Source: Solimonas_A sp052035235 (GTDB lineage: Bacteria > Pseudomonadota > Gammaproteobacteria > Nevskiales > Nevskiaceae). From it: a DNA stretch of 64,000 nt. Where the stretch lies: positions 1 to 64,000 of the forward strand of contig JBPOHT010000022.1 of the NCBI GenBank assembly GCA_052035235.1, written 5' to 3'. This document shows positions 18,131-27,467 of the stretch, piece after piece; the stretch's first letter is position 1; every line of letters starts with the position of its first letter. The notes below the pieces were generated by a model that saw only the letters and a list, made by a program, of their open reading frames with translations, did no database searches and was not told the origin of the DNA. The position numbers and the translations under genes were made by a program.

Positions 18131-19138
18131 TCAGCGCTGCTCTTTCTCCCTTTCCGCGTACCACGCCACCGCATCCCGCACGGTCTCGCTGATCGGCCTT
18201 GGCTCCCAGCCCAGATCGCGGCTGGCCTTGCCATGGTCCATGCGCTGGAAGACGTTGGACAGGAATACGGCGTCGGTGCTGACCAGGTAGTCCTTCTTCC
18301 CGATCAGCTTGAACACCCGCTCCGAGACCCAGGCGATGGCATGGGCGAGGCCCATCGGGATCATCTTTGGCGGCGGGTTGCCGCGCAGGGCGGCGGCCAT
18401 GCCGTAGAAGTCGCGGTTACTGATGAACTCGTTGGCGATGATGTAGCGCTCGCCGATGCGCCCGCGTGTTTCCGCCAGCAATGCGGCCTCGGCGACGTCG
18501 CGGATGTCCACGGTGGGGGCGCCGGCGTCGAGTGCGGCTTTCATGGCGCCGCGGGCGGTGTCCCACAGGGCCTTGCCGTGTGGGGTGGGCTGGTAGTCCT
18601 CGGGGCCGTAGGTGTTGGCGATGCACAGGGCGACGCCGGGCAGGCCCTGTTCGCGGCAGCAGGCCAGGAAGCGGGTCTCGGCTTCCAGGCGGGTGAGGAT
18701 GTAGGCGGAGGCCTTGTCGCGCCAGTTGAAGGGAATGTCCTCGGTCACCGGGCCGTCGGGGTTGATGCCGAGGGTGCCCATGGTGCTGGTGAAGACGAAG
18801 CGCTCGATGCCGGCGGCCAGGGCGGCGTCCATGGCGTTGACCAGGCCCTCGACATTGTTGCGGCGCAGGGGCGTGGTGTCGGTGAGCCAGAAGCGCGGGT
18901 CCAGCACGCTGTAGAACACGGTGCCGACGCCGTCCATCGCGGCGCGCAGCGAGGCCGGGTCCAGCACGTCGCCGTGGACGATCTCCACCGGCAGGCCCTG
19001 CATGGCGTCGGTGTTGCTGGTCTTGCGCAGCAGCACGCGGACCTTGCGGCCGCGCTGCACCAGCAGCCGGGCGATGTGGCTGCCCACGAATCCACTGGCT
19101 CCGGCGACTAGTACCGGCTTGTCCGATGTGATCTGCAT
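18131..19138 (-). CDS. NAD(P)-dependent extended SDR (dihydroflavonol reductase/3beta-HSD-like)
   Basis: A 335-residue extended SDR. The Rossmann loop is VLVAGASGFVGSHIARLL, followed by VHGDVLDPASL. Catalytic residues align in VFTSTMGTLG (Ser/Thr) and SAYILTRLEAE, where Tyr is kept but the Lys four residues on is Arg. Family members reduce or oxidise sugar or sterol hydroxyl/keto groups. The upstream ATG at 19174 would add 12 residues; the ATG at 19138 starts just before the Rossmann strand and is preferred. It is convergent with the P450 operon and divergent from the hydrolase gene. Confidence 0.85.
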   Translation of the reverse strand: MQITSDKPVLVAGASGFVGSHIARLLVQRGRKVRVLLRKTSNTDAMQGLPVEIVHGDVLDPASLRAAMDGVGTVFYSVLDPRFWLTDTTPLRRNNVEGLVNAMDAALAAGIERFVFTSTMGTLGINPDGPVTEDIPFNWRDKASAYILTRLEAETRFLACCREQGLPGVALCIANTYGPEDYQPTPHGKALWDTARGAMKAALDAGAPTVDIRDVAEAALLAETRGRIGERYIIANEFISNRDFYGMAAALRGNPPPKMIPMGLAHAIAWVSERVFKLIGKKDYLVSTDAVFLSNVFQRMDHGKASRDLGWEPRPISETVRDAVAWYAEREKEQR

Positions 19139-19312
19139 GGCGGGTGTTTCCTTGCCCGAGAGGTATCGCGCCATCTTCGGCCGTTCCTCCCGCCGCAGGG
19201 AAGCCGCGTGGCACCATCCGGCGGCAGTCGATCTTGCCTGTGCGGGAAATACCGTCCTCAGCAGCGGTCGATGGGATACAAGTACCGGCGGACAAACCTG
19301 CGGGAAATGCCC

Positions 19313-21538
19313 ATGAATGTGAGCGGAAGCTGGAAGGTGACGCTATCAACGCCGGTGGGGGCGCAGGTCATCCGCCTGCGGGTGGAGGCGCAGGGCGAGA
19401 GCTTCACCGGGCGCATCGACGGGCCGATGGGTGCCAACGACGTGCAGGGCAAGATCAGCGGCAACACGCTGAACTGGATCATGGACGTGAAGAAGCCGAT
19501 CCCGGTGAAGGTCACGTTCAGTGCCACGGTGGAGGGTGACCGCATGAGCGGGTTCGCCAAGGCCGGGCTGTTCGGCAAGGCACCGCTGAAGGGAGAGCGC
19601 CTGACGGAGGAGGCGGACCGCGGCATGCAGGCGGCCGCCGCCGGGCCAGTGACGGCCGATTCGATGGACCCGCTGTTCAACCAGCCCCGCATCGAGATCG
19701 ACGAGGAGCGCCGGGAGCCGGCGCCGCACCGCTACGTGCATGGTGTCTTCGCCGGCACGGATGCGCGCTTCTCGTTCTACTTTCCGCCGCAGGAGCGTTA
19801 CCAGGGGCGCTTCTTCCACAACACCTATCCGCTGGCGCTGAGTGCGGACGTGGGGCCGTTTCCGATCGCCTTCGACGTGGCGACCGGGGACCTCGGCTTC
19901 ACTTTCGACAGTGGCGCCTATTACGTGCAGACCAACCTCGGCGGTGCCGATGGACGTCCACCGGCTGATCCGACCATTGCGGCCTATCGCGTCAACGCGG
20001 CGGCGGCGAAGGTCTCGCGAGACGTCGCCGCGAGGCTCTATGGGCCGCACCGGCCCTACGGCTATCTCTTCGGCGGCAGCGGCGGCTCCTACCAGACCAT
20101 CGGTGCGGCGGAGAACACGCAGGGCGTCTGGGATGGCTTCGTGCCATTCGTGATGGCCACGCCCAATGCGATCCCCAGCATGTTCACCGTGCGCATGCAT
20201 GCGCTGCGGCTGCTGCGCGGACGCCTGGCCGGCATCTTCGATGCGATCGATGCCGGTGGCAGCGGCGATCCCGATGCGGGACTGAGCGGGGAGGAGCAGG
20301 CCGCGCTGCGTGAGGTGACGCGCATGGGTTTCCCGCCGCGCGGCTGGTGGGCCCACGGGACGATGGACAGTGGCTACTTCTCCAAGGTGGCCGGCATCGT
20401 GCCGATGATCGACCCGGACTACCTGGCGGATTTCTGGAGAAAGCCCGGCTACCTGGGCAGCGATCCGGGCAACACAATCCATGCCGAACGCTTCAGCTTC
20501 GACACGCGGGTGGTGGCGGTGCGGGACGGCCTGCAGAAGCAGGTGGAGCTGGAGAGCGTGCCGGAGCGCAGCATCGCCGACGCCCACCTGGTGCTGGCGG
20601 ACGGACGCAGCGTGCCGATGGCGGAGGTCGAGGGGCGCAAGGCAAACCTGTCGATCTCGGCGGACCCCTCCGTGGTCGCCAGCATCCGTGCGGGAGACCG
20701 GGTGCGGATCGACAACGCCTGGCCGCTGGCGCTGCAGACCTACCAGCGCCACCAGGTGCCGGAGTCCGATATGGCGGGCTGGGATCAGTACCGCGATGCG
20801 CAAGGGCAGCCGCTGTATCCGCAGCGCGAACTGCTGGTGGGCCCGGTGGGCGCGGGTGCCACGGCGGGCTCGGTGCCGGAGGGGGACATCCACGGCAGGA
20901 TGCTGGTGCTGCAGTGCCTGATGGATATCGACGCTATGCCCTGGCAGGCAGACTGGTACCGCAGCCGCGTGAAGGAGAAGCTGGGCGCGCGCTTCGAGGA
21001 GCAGTTCGCGCTCTGGTACATCGACCGGGCGCAGCATGACAACCCGCAGGATGCCTTGGCTCGGACCCATGTGGTGAATTTCAGTGGGGCGCTGCAGCAG
21101 GCGCTACGCGATGTCAGCGCCTGGGTGGAGCGGGGGGTGAAGCCGGCGCAGACGCGGTATGAGGTGCGGGATGCGCAGGTGGTGCTGCCGGAAGGCGCGG
21201 CGGAGCGCGGGGGTGTGCAGGCGGTGGTGCGGCTTGCGGTTGATGGTGCTGTTGCGAAGGCGGGTGAGGCGGTGAGCTTCAGTGCCCGGATCGAAGTGCC
21301 GCCGGGGGCGGGGAAGATCGTGGCGGTGGAGTGGGATTTCGAGGGGGTGGGGGATTTTGCGCAGGTTAAGGAGATCGGGCAGCCGCAGGTGCGGATGGAG
21401 CTGGCGCGCAGCTATATGTATGCGGAGCCGGGGACCTACTTCGCCGTGCTGCGCGTGACTTCGCAGCGCGAGGGTGATGTACGTACGCCTTATGGGCGCG
21501 TCCAGAACCTGGGGAGGGTGCGGGTGGTGGTGACTTGA
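19313..21538 (+). CDS. Alpha/beta-hydrolase-like protein with N-terminal beta module and C-terminal PKD-like domain
   Basis: A protein of about 741 residues that I cannot assign to a named enzyme. Residues 1-97 form a beta-rich module (GSWKVTLSTPVG to KGER) that recurs at the C-terminus of the molybdenum hydroxylase at 40953. The middle holds YGYLFGGSGGSYQTIGAAE with Ser256 as a likely G-x-S-x-G nucleophile, suggesting an esterase or hydrolase. The C-terminus (about 640-735) has VEWDFEGVGDF and SYMYAEPGTYFAVLRV, typical of PKD folds. No signal peptide is visible from this start; in-frame ATGs at 19271 and 19307 do not add one. It stands alone, divergent from the SDR gene, with a long repeat-filled gap downstream. 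Confidence 0.7.
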   Translation: MNVSGSWKVTLSTPVGAQVIRLRVEAQGESFTGRIDGPMGANDVQGKISGNTLNWIMDVKKPIPVKVTFSATVEGDRMSGFAKAGLFGKAPLKGERLTEEADRGMQAAAAGPVTADSMDPLFNQPRIEIDEERREPAPHRYVHGVFAGTDARFSFYFPPQERYQGRFFHNTYPLALSADVGPFPIAFDVATGDLGFTFDSGAYYVQTNLGGADGRPPADPTIAAYRVNAAAAKVSRDVAARLYGPHRPYGYLFGGSGGSYQTIGAAENTQGVWDGFVPFVMATPNAIPSMFTVRMHALRLLRGRLAGIFDAIDAGGSGDPDAGLSGEEQAALREVTRMGFPPRGWWAHGTMDSGYFSKVAGIVPMIDPDYLADFWRKPGYLGSDPGNTIHAERFSFDTRVVAVRDGLQKQVELESVPERSIADAHLVLADGRSVPMAEVEGRKANLSISADPSVVASIRAGDRVRIDNAWPLALQTYQRHQVPESDMAGWDQYRDAQGQPLYPQRELLVGPVGAGATAGSVPEGDIHGRMLVLQCLMDIDAMPWQADWYRSRVKEKLGARFEEQFALWYIDRAQHDNPQDALARTHVVNFSGALQQALRDVSAWVERGVKPAQTRYEVRDAQVVLPEGAAERGGVQAVVRLAVDGAVAKAGEAVSFSARIEVPPGAGKIVAVEWDFEGVGDFAQVKEIGQPQVRMELARSYMYAEPGTYFAVLRVTSQREGDVRTPYGRVQNLGRVRVVVT

Positions 21539-21546
21539 GAAACAAC

Positions 21547-21628
21547 GTCATACCGGCGAAAGCCGGTATCCAGTCCTGGACGGGAGTGATTCATTTCTGG
21601 ACTGGATACCGGCTTTCGCCGTTATGAC
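21547..21628. repeat. Repeat family B, copy 1 (palindromic, ~82 bp)
   Basis: An imperfect inverted repeat that begins GTCATACCGGCGAAAGCCGG and ends CCGGCTTTCGCCGTTATGAC, with ATCCAGTCC and GGACTGGAT inside. A closely similar copy lies at 47320-47399. Both sit just after a plus-strand stop codon and before a minus-strand gene end, so they occupy convergent gaps. Confidence 0.85.
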
Positions 21629-21651
21629 GGATGGAGGGGATAGCGCGCGTA

Positions 21652-21683
21652 GGGTGGGCAAACAGCTTCATGTTTGCCCACCC
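21652..21683. repeat. Perfect 13-bp hairpin in intergenic repeat cluster
   Basis: GGGTGGGCAAACA (21652-21664) and its exact complement TGTTTGCCCACCC (21671-21683) flank a 6-base loop. There is no T-tract on either strand, so a repeat is more likely than an intrinsic terminator. It could still stabilise the ends of the two convergent transcripts. Confidence 0.7.
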
Positions 21684-21784
21684 AGTTGGTGCCTGGTCGC
21701 GTGGGCAAACGAGAAGACGTTCGCCTAAAGCGCCTACTGTTGGTGCCCATCCTACGGGACTGGTGGTCAACGAGTTGCCGCCCA

Positions 21785-21810
21785 CCCTTCGACAGGCTCA
21801 GGGCGAGCGG
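21785..21810. repeat. Dispersed-type repeat containing TTCGACAGGCTCAGGGCGA
   Basis: The string CCTTCGACAGGCTCAGGGCG resembles a short dispersed repeat that I recognise from many proteobacterial genomes. Only one copy is visible in this window. It lies a few bases beyond the end of the minus-strand oxidoreductase gene. Confidence 0.45.
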
Positions 21811-21816
21811 CAACTT

Positions 21817-24800
21817 TCAGGCTGCAGCGCGCGCCTGTGGTGTTGAAGTGGCTTGGTCGAAAGCTTCCTTCAGCGCCGGCAACTGCGCCGCGTAGGCCGT
21901 CGCATTGCCTTCCTTGACCGGGCCATAGCCCGCGATATCGATCGCGGCCCGCGCGAGTTCGATGCCGGCGGCGAGATTGGCGGCATCCAGGCGATCCGCG
22001 ATGCCGGGAATCAGTGCCTGGTACTCCCGCAGCAGCCGCCGTTCCATGCGACGCTCGGCGGTGTAGCCGAAGACGTCGAAGGGCGTGCCGCGCAGGACCT
22101 TCATTGGGGCGAGCAGGCGGAAGGCCCACATCATCCAGGCGCCGAACTGACGCTTTTTCGGGCGGCCGGAGGCGTCCTGGCCGGGGAGCATCGGCGGGGC
22201 GAGGTTGAAGCTGAACTGGAAGTCGCCGCTGAACTGTTCGCGCAGGCGCTGCATGAACTTCGGGTCCGTGTACAGTCGGGCGACTTCGTACTCGTCCTTG
22301 TAGCTCATCAGGCGTCCGAGGGTCAGGGCCACCTGGCGGACGAAGGCTTCGCTGCCCGGCACGGCGGAGACGCGGCGGCGGACGTCTGCGACGAAGGCAC
22401 GGTAGCGTTCGGCATAGGCGGCGTCCTGGTAGTCGGTGAGCAGGCGTGTGCGGCTGGCCAGTACCTGCTCCACGGTCTGCAGCGGTGTCACCGGGACGGG
22501 TGCCAGTTCCTGCGCCAGCACGTCCGGCGCATGCGCGGCGAGGCGGCCGAGCGCGAAGGTGCGCAGGTTGCCTTCCACGAAGGCGCCGTTAAGGCGGATG
22601 GCCTGTTGCAGCGACGCGACGGAGACGGGGAGTAGACCTTTCTGCGCGGCATAGCCGAGCATCAGGATGTTGGTGCCGATGCTGTCGCCGGTGAGGTCGG
22701 TGGCGAGGCGGCTGGCGGGCAGGGAGTGTTCGGTACCGCCGGCCAGGGCCTCGACGATGGCCTCGCGCATGCGGGCTTCGCCAAGATCGAGGTGCTTGTT
22801 CTTCTGGAAGTCGCCGGTGGGGGCGACGTCGGTGTTGAGGATGGCGGCGCTGTGACCCGGACGCAGGGTCTTCAACACGCCGGTACCGGAGCCGACGATC
22901 AGGTCGCAGGCCATCATCACGTCGACCATGCCCTCGGACAGGCGTGAGCTGTAGATGCCGGCGGGATCGGGGCCGATGCGGATGTGGCTGGTGACCGAGC
23001 CGCCCTTCTGGGCCATGCCGGTCATGTCGAGGACGGTGCAGCCCTTGGCTTCGAGGTGCGCGGCCATGCCCAGCAGGGCGCCGATGGTGAGCACGCCAGT
23101 GCCGCCGATGCCGCCGACCAGTATGTTGTATCCACGGTCATCGAGAACCGCCATGGCAGGCTCGGGCAGCGTGGCGATGGCCTGCTCCAGGCGTTGCGGA
23201 TCGCCACTGACGCGCTTGGCGATCTTCGCGCCCGTCACGGTGACGAAGGAAGGGCAGAAGCCCTTCACGCAGGAGTAGTCCTTGTTGCAGTTGGACTGGT
23301 CGATCTGGCGCTTGCGGCCGAACTCGGTCTCCAACGGCAGCACGCTGATGCAGTTGGACTGCACGGAGCAGTCGCCGCAGCCTTCGCAGACGGACGAGTT
23401 GATGAAGATGCGCTGGTCCGGGTCGGCCAGCAGCTTGCGCTTGCGGCGGCGACGCTTCTCGGCGGCGCAGGTCTGCTCGTAGACGATAGCGGAGACGCCC
23501 TTGAGCTCGCGCAACTGCTTCTGCAGCGCGTCGAGCTCGTCGCGGTGGTGCAGGCTGGAATTCGCCGGCAGTTTGAGGCGCTGGTACTGCTCCGGGTTGT
23601 CGGACACCAGCTTGACCGGGCGCACGCCTTCGGAGAGCAGCTGGTTGACCATGTCGATTGGGGTGATCTGCTGCTCCACCGGCTGGCCACCGGTCATCGC
23701 CACGGCGTCGTTGTACAGGACCTTGTAGGTCATGTTGGCCTTGGCGGCGACCGAGGCGCGGATCGCCAGCACGCCGGAGTGCGAGTAGGTGCCGTCGCCC
23801 ATGTTCTGGAACACGTGCGGCGTGTCCACGAACTGGCTCACCGCGGCCCAGGGCGAGCCCTCGTGGCCCATGGGCATGAACTGCATGGTCTTGCGGTCCA
23901 TCACCACGGCGGCGAGGCCGTGGCAGCCGATGCCGCCCAGGGCGAAGGAGCCGTCCGGCAGCTTGGTGCTGGTGTTGTGCGGGCAGCCGGAGCAGAAGTA
24001 GGCGGGGCGCACCGAGCCGCCGCCCTGCAGGCTGCGCGTCTCGATGCCGTGGAACAGCGCGTAGTGTTCCTCCACCTGCGGATCGACGATGCCGATCTGC
24101 TGGAGCAGCGTGCGGATCGCCTTGCGCAACTGCGGCACGGTCAGCTCGCCCGCGGCGGACAGCAGCGAGTGGCCTTCGAGATCGCGCTTTCCGGCCAGGG
24201 CCGGGCGGCGGTCGGCGCCGATGGCGTAGAGGTGGCGCGCCACCTGGTCTTCCATCACCGGGCGCTTCTCTTCCACCACCAGCACGGCGCTGCTGCCGGC
24301 GGCGAAGTCCACCAGCGTATCGCGCACCATCGGCCAGATCAGGCCGGGTTTGTAGAGGCGCACGCCCAGGCGCGCGCAGTGGGCGTCATCCAGGCCGAGG
24401 TCGGCGAGGGCCTGGCGCACGTCGAGGTAGGCCTTGCCGGCGCTGACGATGGCGAGGGCGCGGCGCGGCCCGTCGATGACGACGCGGTCCAGGCCGTTGG
24501 CCTGGGCGAAGGCGGTGGCGGCGGGCAGGCGGTGGTTGACGAGGAAGTCTTCCTCCACCAGGGCCGGCTGGTTCTGCCGCAGGTTCAGGCCGCCGGGCGG
24601 CAGCTCGAGGCCGGCGGGGGTGACAAAGGGACGGTGTGCGTCGGGCAGCTCGACGCTGCCGGACAGGTCCAGCGTGTCGGTGATGCACTTCAGCGCGACG
24701 TAGCAGCCGCTGTAGCGCGACATGGCCCAGCCGGCGAGGCCGAACTCGATGATCTCGCCGATGGTGGCCGGATACAGGATCGGCAGCATCGAGGCGATGA

Positions 24801-25287
24801 GGGTGTGCTCGGACTGGTGGGCGCTGTCGGAGGACTTGCCGCCGTGGTCGTCGCCGGCGATGGCCAGGAAACCGCCTTTTGCGGCGGCGCCTTCCAGGTT
24901 GCCGAGCTTGAGTGACTCACAGGCGCGATCGACGCCGATGCCCTTGCCGTACCAGAGGCCGAACACGCCCTCGAAGGCGGACTTGCCGAACCAGGCCAGC
25001 TCCTGCGTGCCGCGGATGCTGCTGACCGCCAGTTCTTCGTTCAGGCCGGGGACGAAGCGGATGTCATGCTGGTCCAGCAGCTTCTGGGCGCCCCAGAGCG
25101 CGGAGTCGTAGACCCCCAGCGGCGAGCCGCGGTAGCCGGAGATGTAGCCGGCGGTCTTCAGGCCCAGGGCGCGGTCGCGGCGGGACTGCTCCAGCACCAG
25201 GCGCACCAGGGCCTGGTTGGAGGACATGAAGACCCGGCCGCTGGGCTGGACGTACTTGTCGTCCAGGGTGGTGACGGATTTGGTCAT
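21817..25287 (-). CDS. Indolepyruvate ferredoxin oxidoreductase, fused alpha/beta (IorAB-like)
   Basis: A 1156-residue single-chain 2-oxoacid:ferredoxin oxidoreductase that decarboxylates aryl pyruvates to acyl-CoA using thiamine diphosphate. The N-terminal pyrimidine-binding domain has GYISGYRGSPLG and GLNEELAVSSIRGTQE. A TPP-binding section has CSGCPHNTSTKLPDGS and GDGTYSHSG. A ferredoxin-like cysteine cluster follows (SSVCEGCGDCSVQSNC and NCNKDYSCVKGFCPSF), and the C-terminal gamma-type domain starts ILVGGIGGTGVLTIG. The length and domain order match the fused enzyme of proteobacteria. It would serve aromatic amino acid catabolism. It is a single-gene unit; the 278-base gap downstream is filled with repeats. 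Confidence 0.95.
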   Translation of the reverse strand: MTKSVTTLDDKYVQPSGRVFMSSNQALVRLVLEQSRRDRALGLKTAGYISGYRGSPLGVYDSALWGAQKLLDQHDIRFVPGLNEELAVSSIRGTQELAWFGKSAFEGVFGLWYGKGIGVDRACESLKLGNLEGAAAKGGFLAIAGDDHGGKSSDSAHQSEHTLIASMLPILYPATIGEIIEFGLAGWAMSRYSGCYVALKCITDTLDLSGSVELPDAHRPFVTPAGLELPPGGLNLRQNQPALVEEDFLVNHRLPAATAFAQANGLDRVVIDGPRRALAIVSAGKAYLDVRQALADLGLDDAHCARLGVRLYKPGLIWPMVRDTLVDFAAGSSAVLVVEEKRPVMEDQVARHLYAIGADRRPALAGKRDLEGHSLLSAAGELTVPQLRKAIRTLLQQIGIVDPQVEEHYALFHGIETRSLQGGGSVRPAYFCSGCPHNTSTKLPDGSFALGGIGCHGLAAVVMDRKTMQFMPMGHEGSPWAAVSQFVDTPHVFQNMGDGTYSHSGVLAIRASVAAKANMTYKVLYNDAVAMTGGQPVEQQITPIDMVNQLLSEGVRPVKLVSDNPEQYQRLKLPANSSLHHRDELDALQKQLRELKGVSAIVYEQTCAAEKRRRRKRKLLADPDQRIFINSSVCEGCGDCSVQSNCISVLPLETEFGRKRQIDQSNCNKDYSCVKGFCPSFVTVTGAKIAKRVSGDPQRLEQAIATLPEPAMAVLDDRGYNILVGGIGGTGVLTIGALLGMAAHLEAKGCTVLDMTGMAQKGGSVTSHIRIGPDPAGIYSSRLSEGMVDVMMACDLIVGSGTGVLKTLRPGHSAAILNTDVAPTGDFQKNKHLDLGEARMREAIVEALAGGTEHSLPASRLATDLTGDSIGTNILMLGYAAQKGLLPVSVASLQQAIRLNGAFVEGNLRTFALGRLAAHAPDVLAQELAPVPVTPLQTVEQVLASRTRLLTDYQDAAYAERYRAFVADVRRRVSAVPGSEAFVRQVALTLGRLMSYKDEYEVARLYTDPKFMQRLREQFSGDFQFSFNLAPPMLPGQDASGRPKKRQFGAWMMWAFRLLAPMKVLRGTPFDVFGYTAERRMERRLLREYQALIPGIADRLDAANLAAGIELARAAIDIAGYGPVKEGNATAYAAQLPALKEAFDQATSTPQARAAA

Positions 25288-25324
25288 CTAGCGCGGTGAG
25301 TCAGCAGTTCGTTGAGACAAAAGT

Positions 25325-25454
25325 CCCCTCGCCCGCTTGCGGGAGAGGGGTGGGGGAGAGGGTTTCTGTAGATCTAAAGTAGGTTGACCGCAGGAAGATT
25401 CACAGAAACCCTCTCCCGCCCTACGGGCACCCTCTCCCGCATACGGGAGAGGGG
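25325..25454. repeat. Repeat family A, full composite element 1 (130 bp)
   Basis: Two outer hairpins (CCCCTCGCCCGCTTGCGGGA on the left, CCCTCTCCCGCATACGGGAG on the right) enclose an inverted pair GGAGAGGGTTTCTGTA and ACAGAAACCCTCTCC around a ~30-base centre. Copies occur at 29226 and 40817. The layout resembles bacterial interspersed mosaic (REP/BIME) elements. Confidence 0.88.
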
Positions 25455-25499
25455 ACAGATCGCTTTCTTCAGCGAACTTCTGGTTCATGGCATCCGGTC

Positions 25500-25979
25500 T
25501 CAGCGTGTCGGTTCACGCTTGAGATTCGCCAGCGGGAAGTCGCAGTTCGCCTGCGTCTGCTGGATCTCGATCAGGTTGCCCTCGGGATCACGCCCATAGA
25601 TGGTCTTCACGTGGCCCACGTCGATCGGGGCGTCCTGCGGGAAGCGCATGCCCAGGTCGCGCAGCCGCAGGAATTCCTCTTCGATATCAGTCACATCAAC
25701 ACAGAAGTGGGTATAGCCACGGTCGTAGGGCTTCTTCGGCTCGGCGGATTCCGGCGCGGGGCGCTGGTACTCGAACAGCTCCATGTAGCAGGTGCCGCAG
25801 CGCAGCATGGCGCCCTTGGCGGCGGAGTTCGGCACGTCGACGATGCGGTCGATGAACTCGCTGTCGTCCCAGGAAAAGACCTCCCCGACCAGCTCGAAGC
25901 CGAAGGCGTCGCGGTAGAACTTCATCATCTTGTCCAGATCACGGACGTGGACGGCCACGTGGTGGATGCCTCTGATCAT
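25500..25979 (-). CDS. VOC (glyoxalase/extradiol-dioxygenase fold) family protein
   Basis: A 159-residue protein with two beta-alpha-beta3 modules. The first begins IRGIHHVAVHVRDLDKMMKFY with a probable metal His and includes YMELFEYQRP (Glu). The second has YTHFCVDVTD (His) and ends DPEGNLIEIQQT (Glu), so all four metal-ligand positions of glyoxalase I-like enzymes appear present. Function may be lactoylglutathione lyase-like, methylmalonyl-CoA epimerase-like or a small dioxygenase; motifs alone do not decide. It is a lone minus-strand gene divergent from the amidohydrolase operon, so it may serve that pathway. Confidence 0.85.
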   Translation of the reverse strand: MIRGIHHVAVHVRDLDKMMKFYRDAFGFELVGEVFSWDDSEFIDRIVDVPNSAAKGAMLRCGTCYMELFEYQRPAPESAEPKKPYDRGYTHFCVDVTDIEEEFLRLRDLGMRFPQDAPIDVGHVKTIYGRDPEGNLIEIQQTQANCDFPLANLKREPTR

Positions 25980-26160
25980 TCGGCCTTGCTCCGGGCTGGG
26001 CGGCGGGGTGTCACCGCGGGTCTGGAATCGAGTCTAGCGACCCCCTGCCGGCCCGTCGGAAGTGCTGGCCGTGGCAGGCAATTCCACCTGCCGTCCGGGT
26101 CATTCGGCGGGGCGGCAGCGGTGCCCATAATCGACCGGAAGCGGAAAGGAGAGAGGGTCG

Positions 26161-27441
26161 ATGAACAGGACGCTATTCACGGGCGCCAGGGTCTGGGATG
26201 CCAGCGGCGCCGCGCCCTTCGAGGGTGATGTGCTGGTGGAGGGCAACCGCGTGCGCTCCGTGGCCAAGGGGCGCGGCCAGATCGCCGCCACCGGGGCCGA
26301 GGTGATCGACGCGCGCGGCATGTTCCTGATGCCCGGCATGACCGAGGGCCATGCCCATCTCTCCTTCGAAGCGGTGACCGCCACCGAGGACCTGATCTCG
26401 CCTTCGCCGGAGGCGCACACGCTGCTGACGGCGCGCGTCGCCAAGGTGCTGCTGGACCATGGCTTCACCAGCGCCTGGGGTGCGTCGGAGGCCAAGCTGC
26501 GCCTGGGCGTGGCGGTGCGCGATGCGGTGAATGCCGGCCTGCTGCCGGGCCCGCGCATCCGCGCCGGCTCGCTGGAGATTTCCGTCACCGGCGCCATGGG
26601 CGACGAGAGTCGCGAGCACAATCCGCGCAAGGGGCCGTCGATCATCGTCGACGGCGTGGAGGAGATGCGCAAGGCCGTGCGGCTGTGCTGCCGCGAGGGC
26701 TGCGACAACATCAAGCTCGACGTCTCCGGCGATCCGTTCTACCCGAACACCCCGGCGCATACCACGCCGATGAGCTTCGACGAGATCCGGGTGGCGGTGG
26801 AGACGGCGCACGACTACGGCCGCCGCGTGAACGCGCACACCCGCTCCATCGCCGGCAGCAAGGCCTGCCTGCGTGCGGGCGTGGACATGCTCTACCACTG
26901 CGAATATTCCGACGCCGAGCTGCTGGACCTGTTCGAGGCGGCCAAGGACAAGGTCTTCGTGGCGCCCACGGTCAGCCTGTTCCACAGCATCGTCAACAAC
27001 GAGGCCGCCCCGAACGGCCTGAGCGCCGAGATCGGCGGCTACATGGGCATTCCCGGCCTGGTCGAGGCCTCGATCAAGACCCACACCGAGCTGCGCAAGC
27101 GCGGCATCCGTCACCTGATCGGCGGCGACTACGGCTTTGCCTGGAGCCGCAACGGCACCAATGCCCGCGACCTCGGCTTCTTCGTGAAGTACTACGGTTA
27201 CAGCCCGGCCGAGGCCCTGCGCTGCGCCACCGCCCATGGCGGCACGGCAATGACCGTGGACAACGGCGAGAAGCTGGGCGAGATCCGCGAGGGCTACCTG
27301 GCCGACCTGCTGCTGGTGGACGGTGACCCGCTGGCTGACCTGTCGGTGCTGCTGGATGCGCAGCGCCTGGTGGTGATCATGAAGGACGGCCAGATCCACA
27401 AGAACAGCAGCGCTGCGGTCGAGCACCGCGCCGCCGCCTGA
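26161..27441 (+). CDS. Amidohydrolase family protein (imidazolonepropionase/prolidase-like)
   Basis: A 426-residue metal-dependent hydrolase. The ligands of a binuclear amidohydrolase site are visible: His64 and His66 in TEGHAHLS, bridging Lys185 in NIKLDVSG, His226 in VNAHTRS, His246 in LYHCEYS and Asp323 in IGGDYGFA. It starts with AAGGAGAGAGG well placed upstream, begins MNRTLFTGARVWDASG and ends with the usual beta-strand return (GYLADLLLVDGDPLAD). No signal peptide, so cytoplasmic. It lies 26 bases before the Rieske oxygenase and is co-transcribed with it, suggesting hydrolysis of a lactone, amide or vinylogous ring-cleavage product. The real substrate is unknown. Confidence 0.9.
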   Translation: MNRTLFTGARVWDASGAAPFEGDVLVEGNRVRSVAKGRGQIAATGAEVIDARGMFLMPGMTEGHAHLSFEAVTATEDLISPSPEAHTLLTARVAKVLLDHGFTSAWGASEAKLRLGVAVRDAVNAGLLPGPRIRAGSLEISVTGAMGDESREHNPRKGPSIIVDGVEEMRKAVRLCCREGCDNIKLDVSGDPFYPNTPAHTTPMSFDEIRVAVETAHDYGRRVNAHTRSIAGSKACLRAGVDMLYHCEYSDAELLDLFEAAKDKVFVAPTVSLFHSIVNNEAAPNGLSAEIGGYMGIPGLVEASIKTHTELRKRGIRHLIGGDYGFAWSRNGTNARDLGFFVKYYGYSPAEALRCATAHGGTAMTVDNGEKLGEIREGYLADLLLVDGDPLADLSVLLDAQRLVVIMKDGQIHKNSSAAVEHRAAA

Positions 27442-27467
27442 AGTTTGAAGGTTTTCGGAGAAACACG

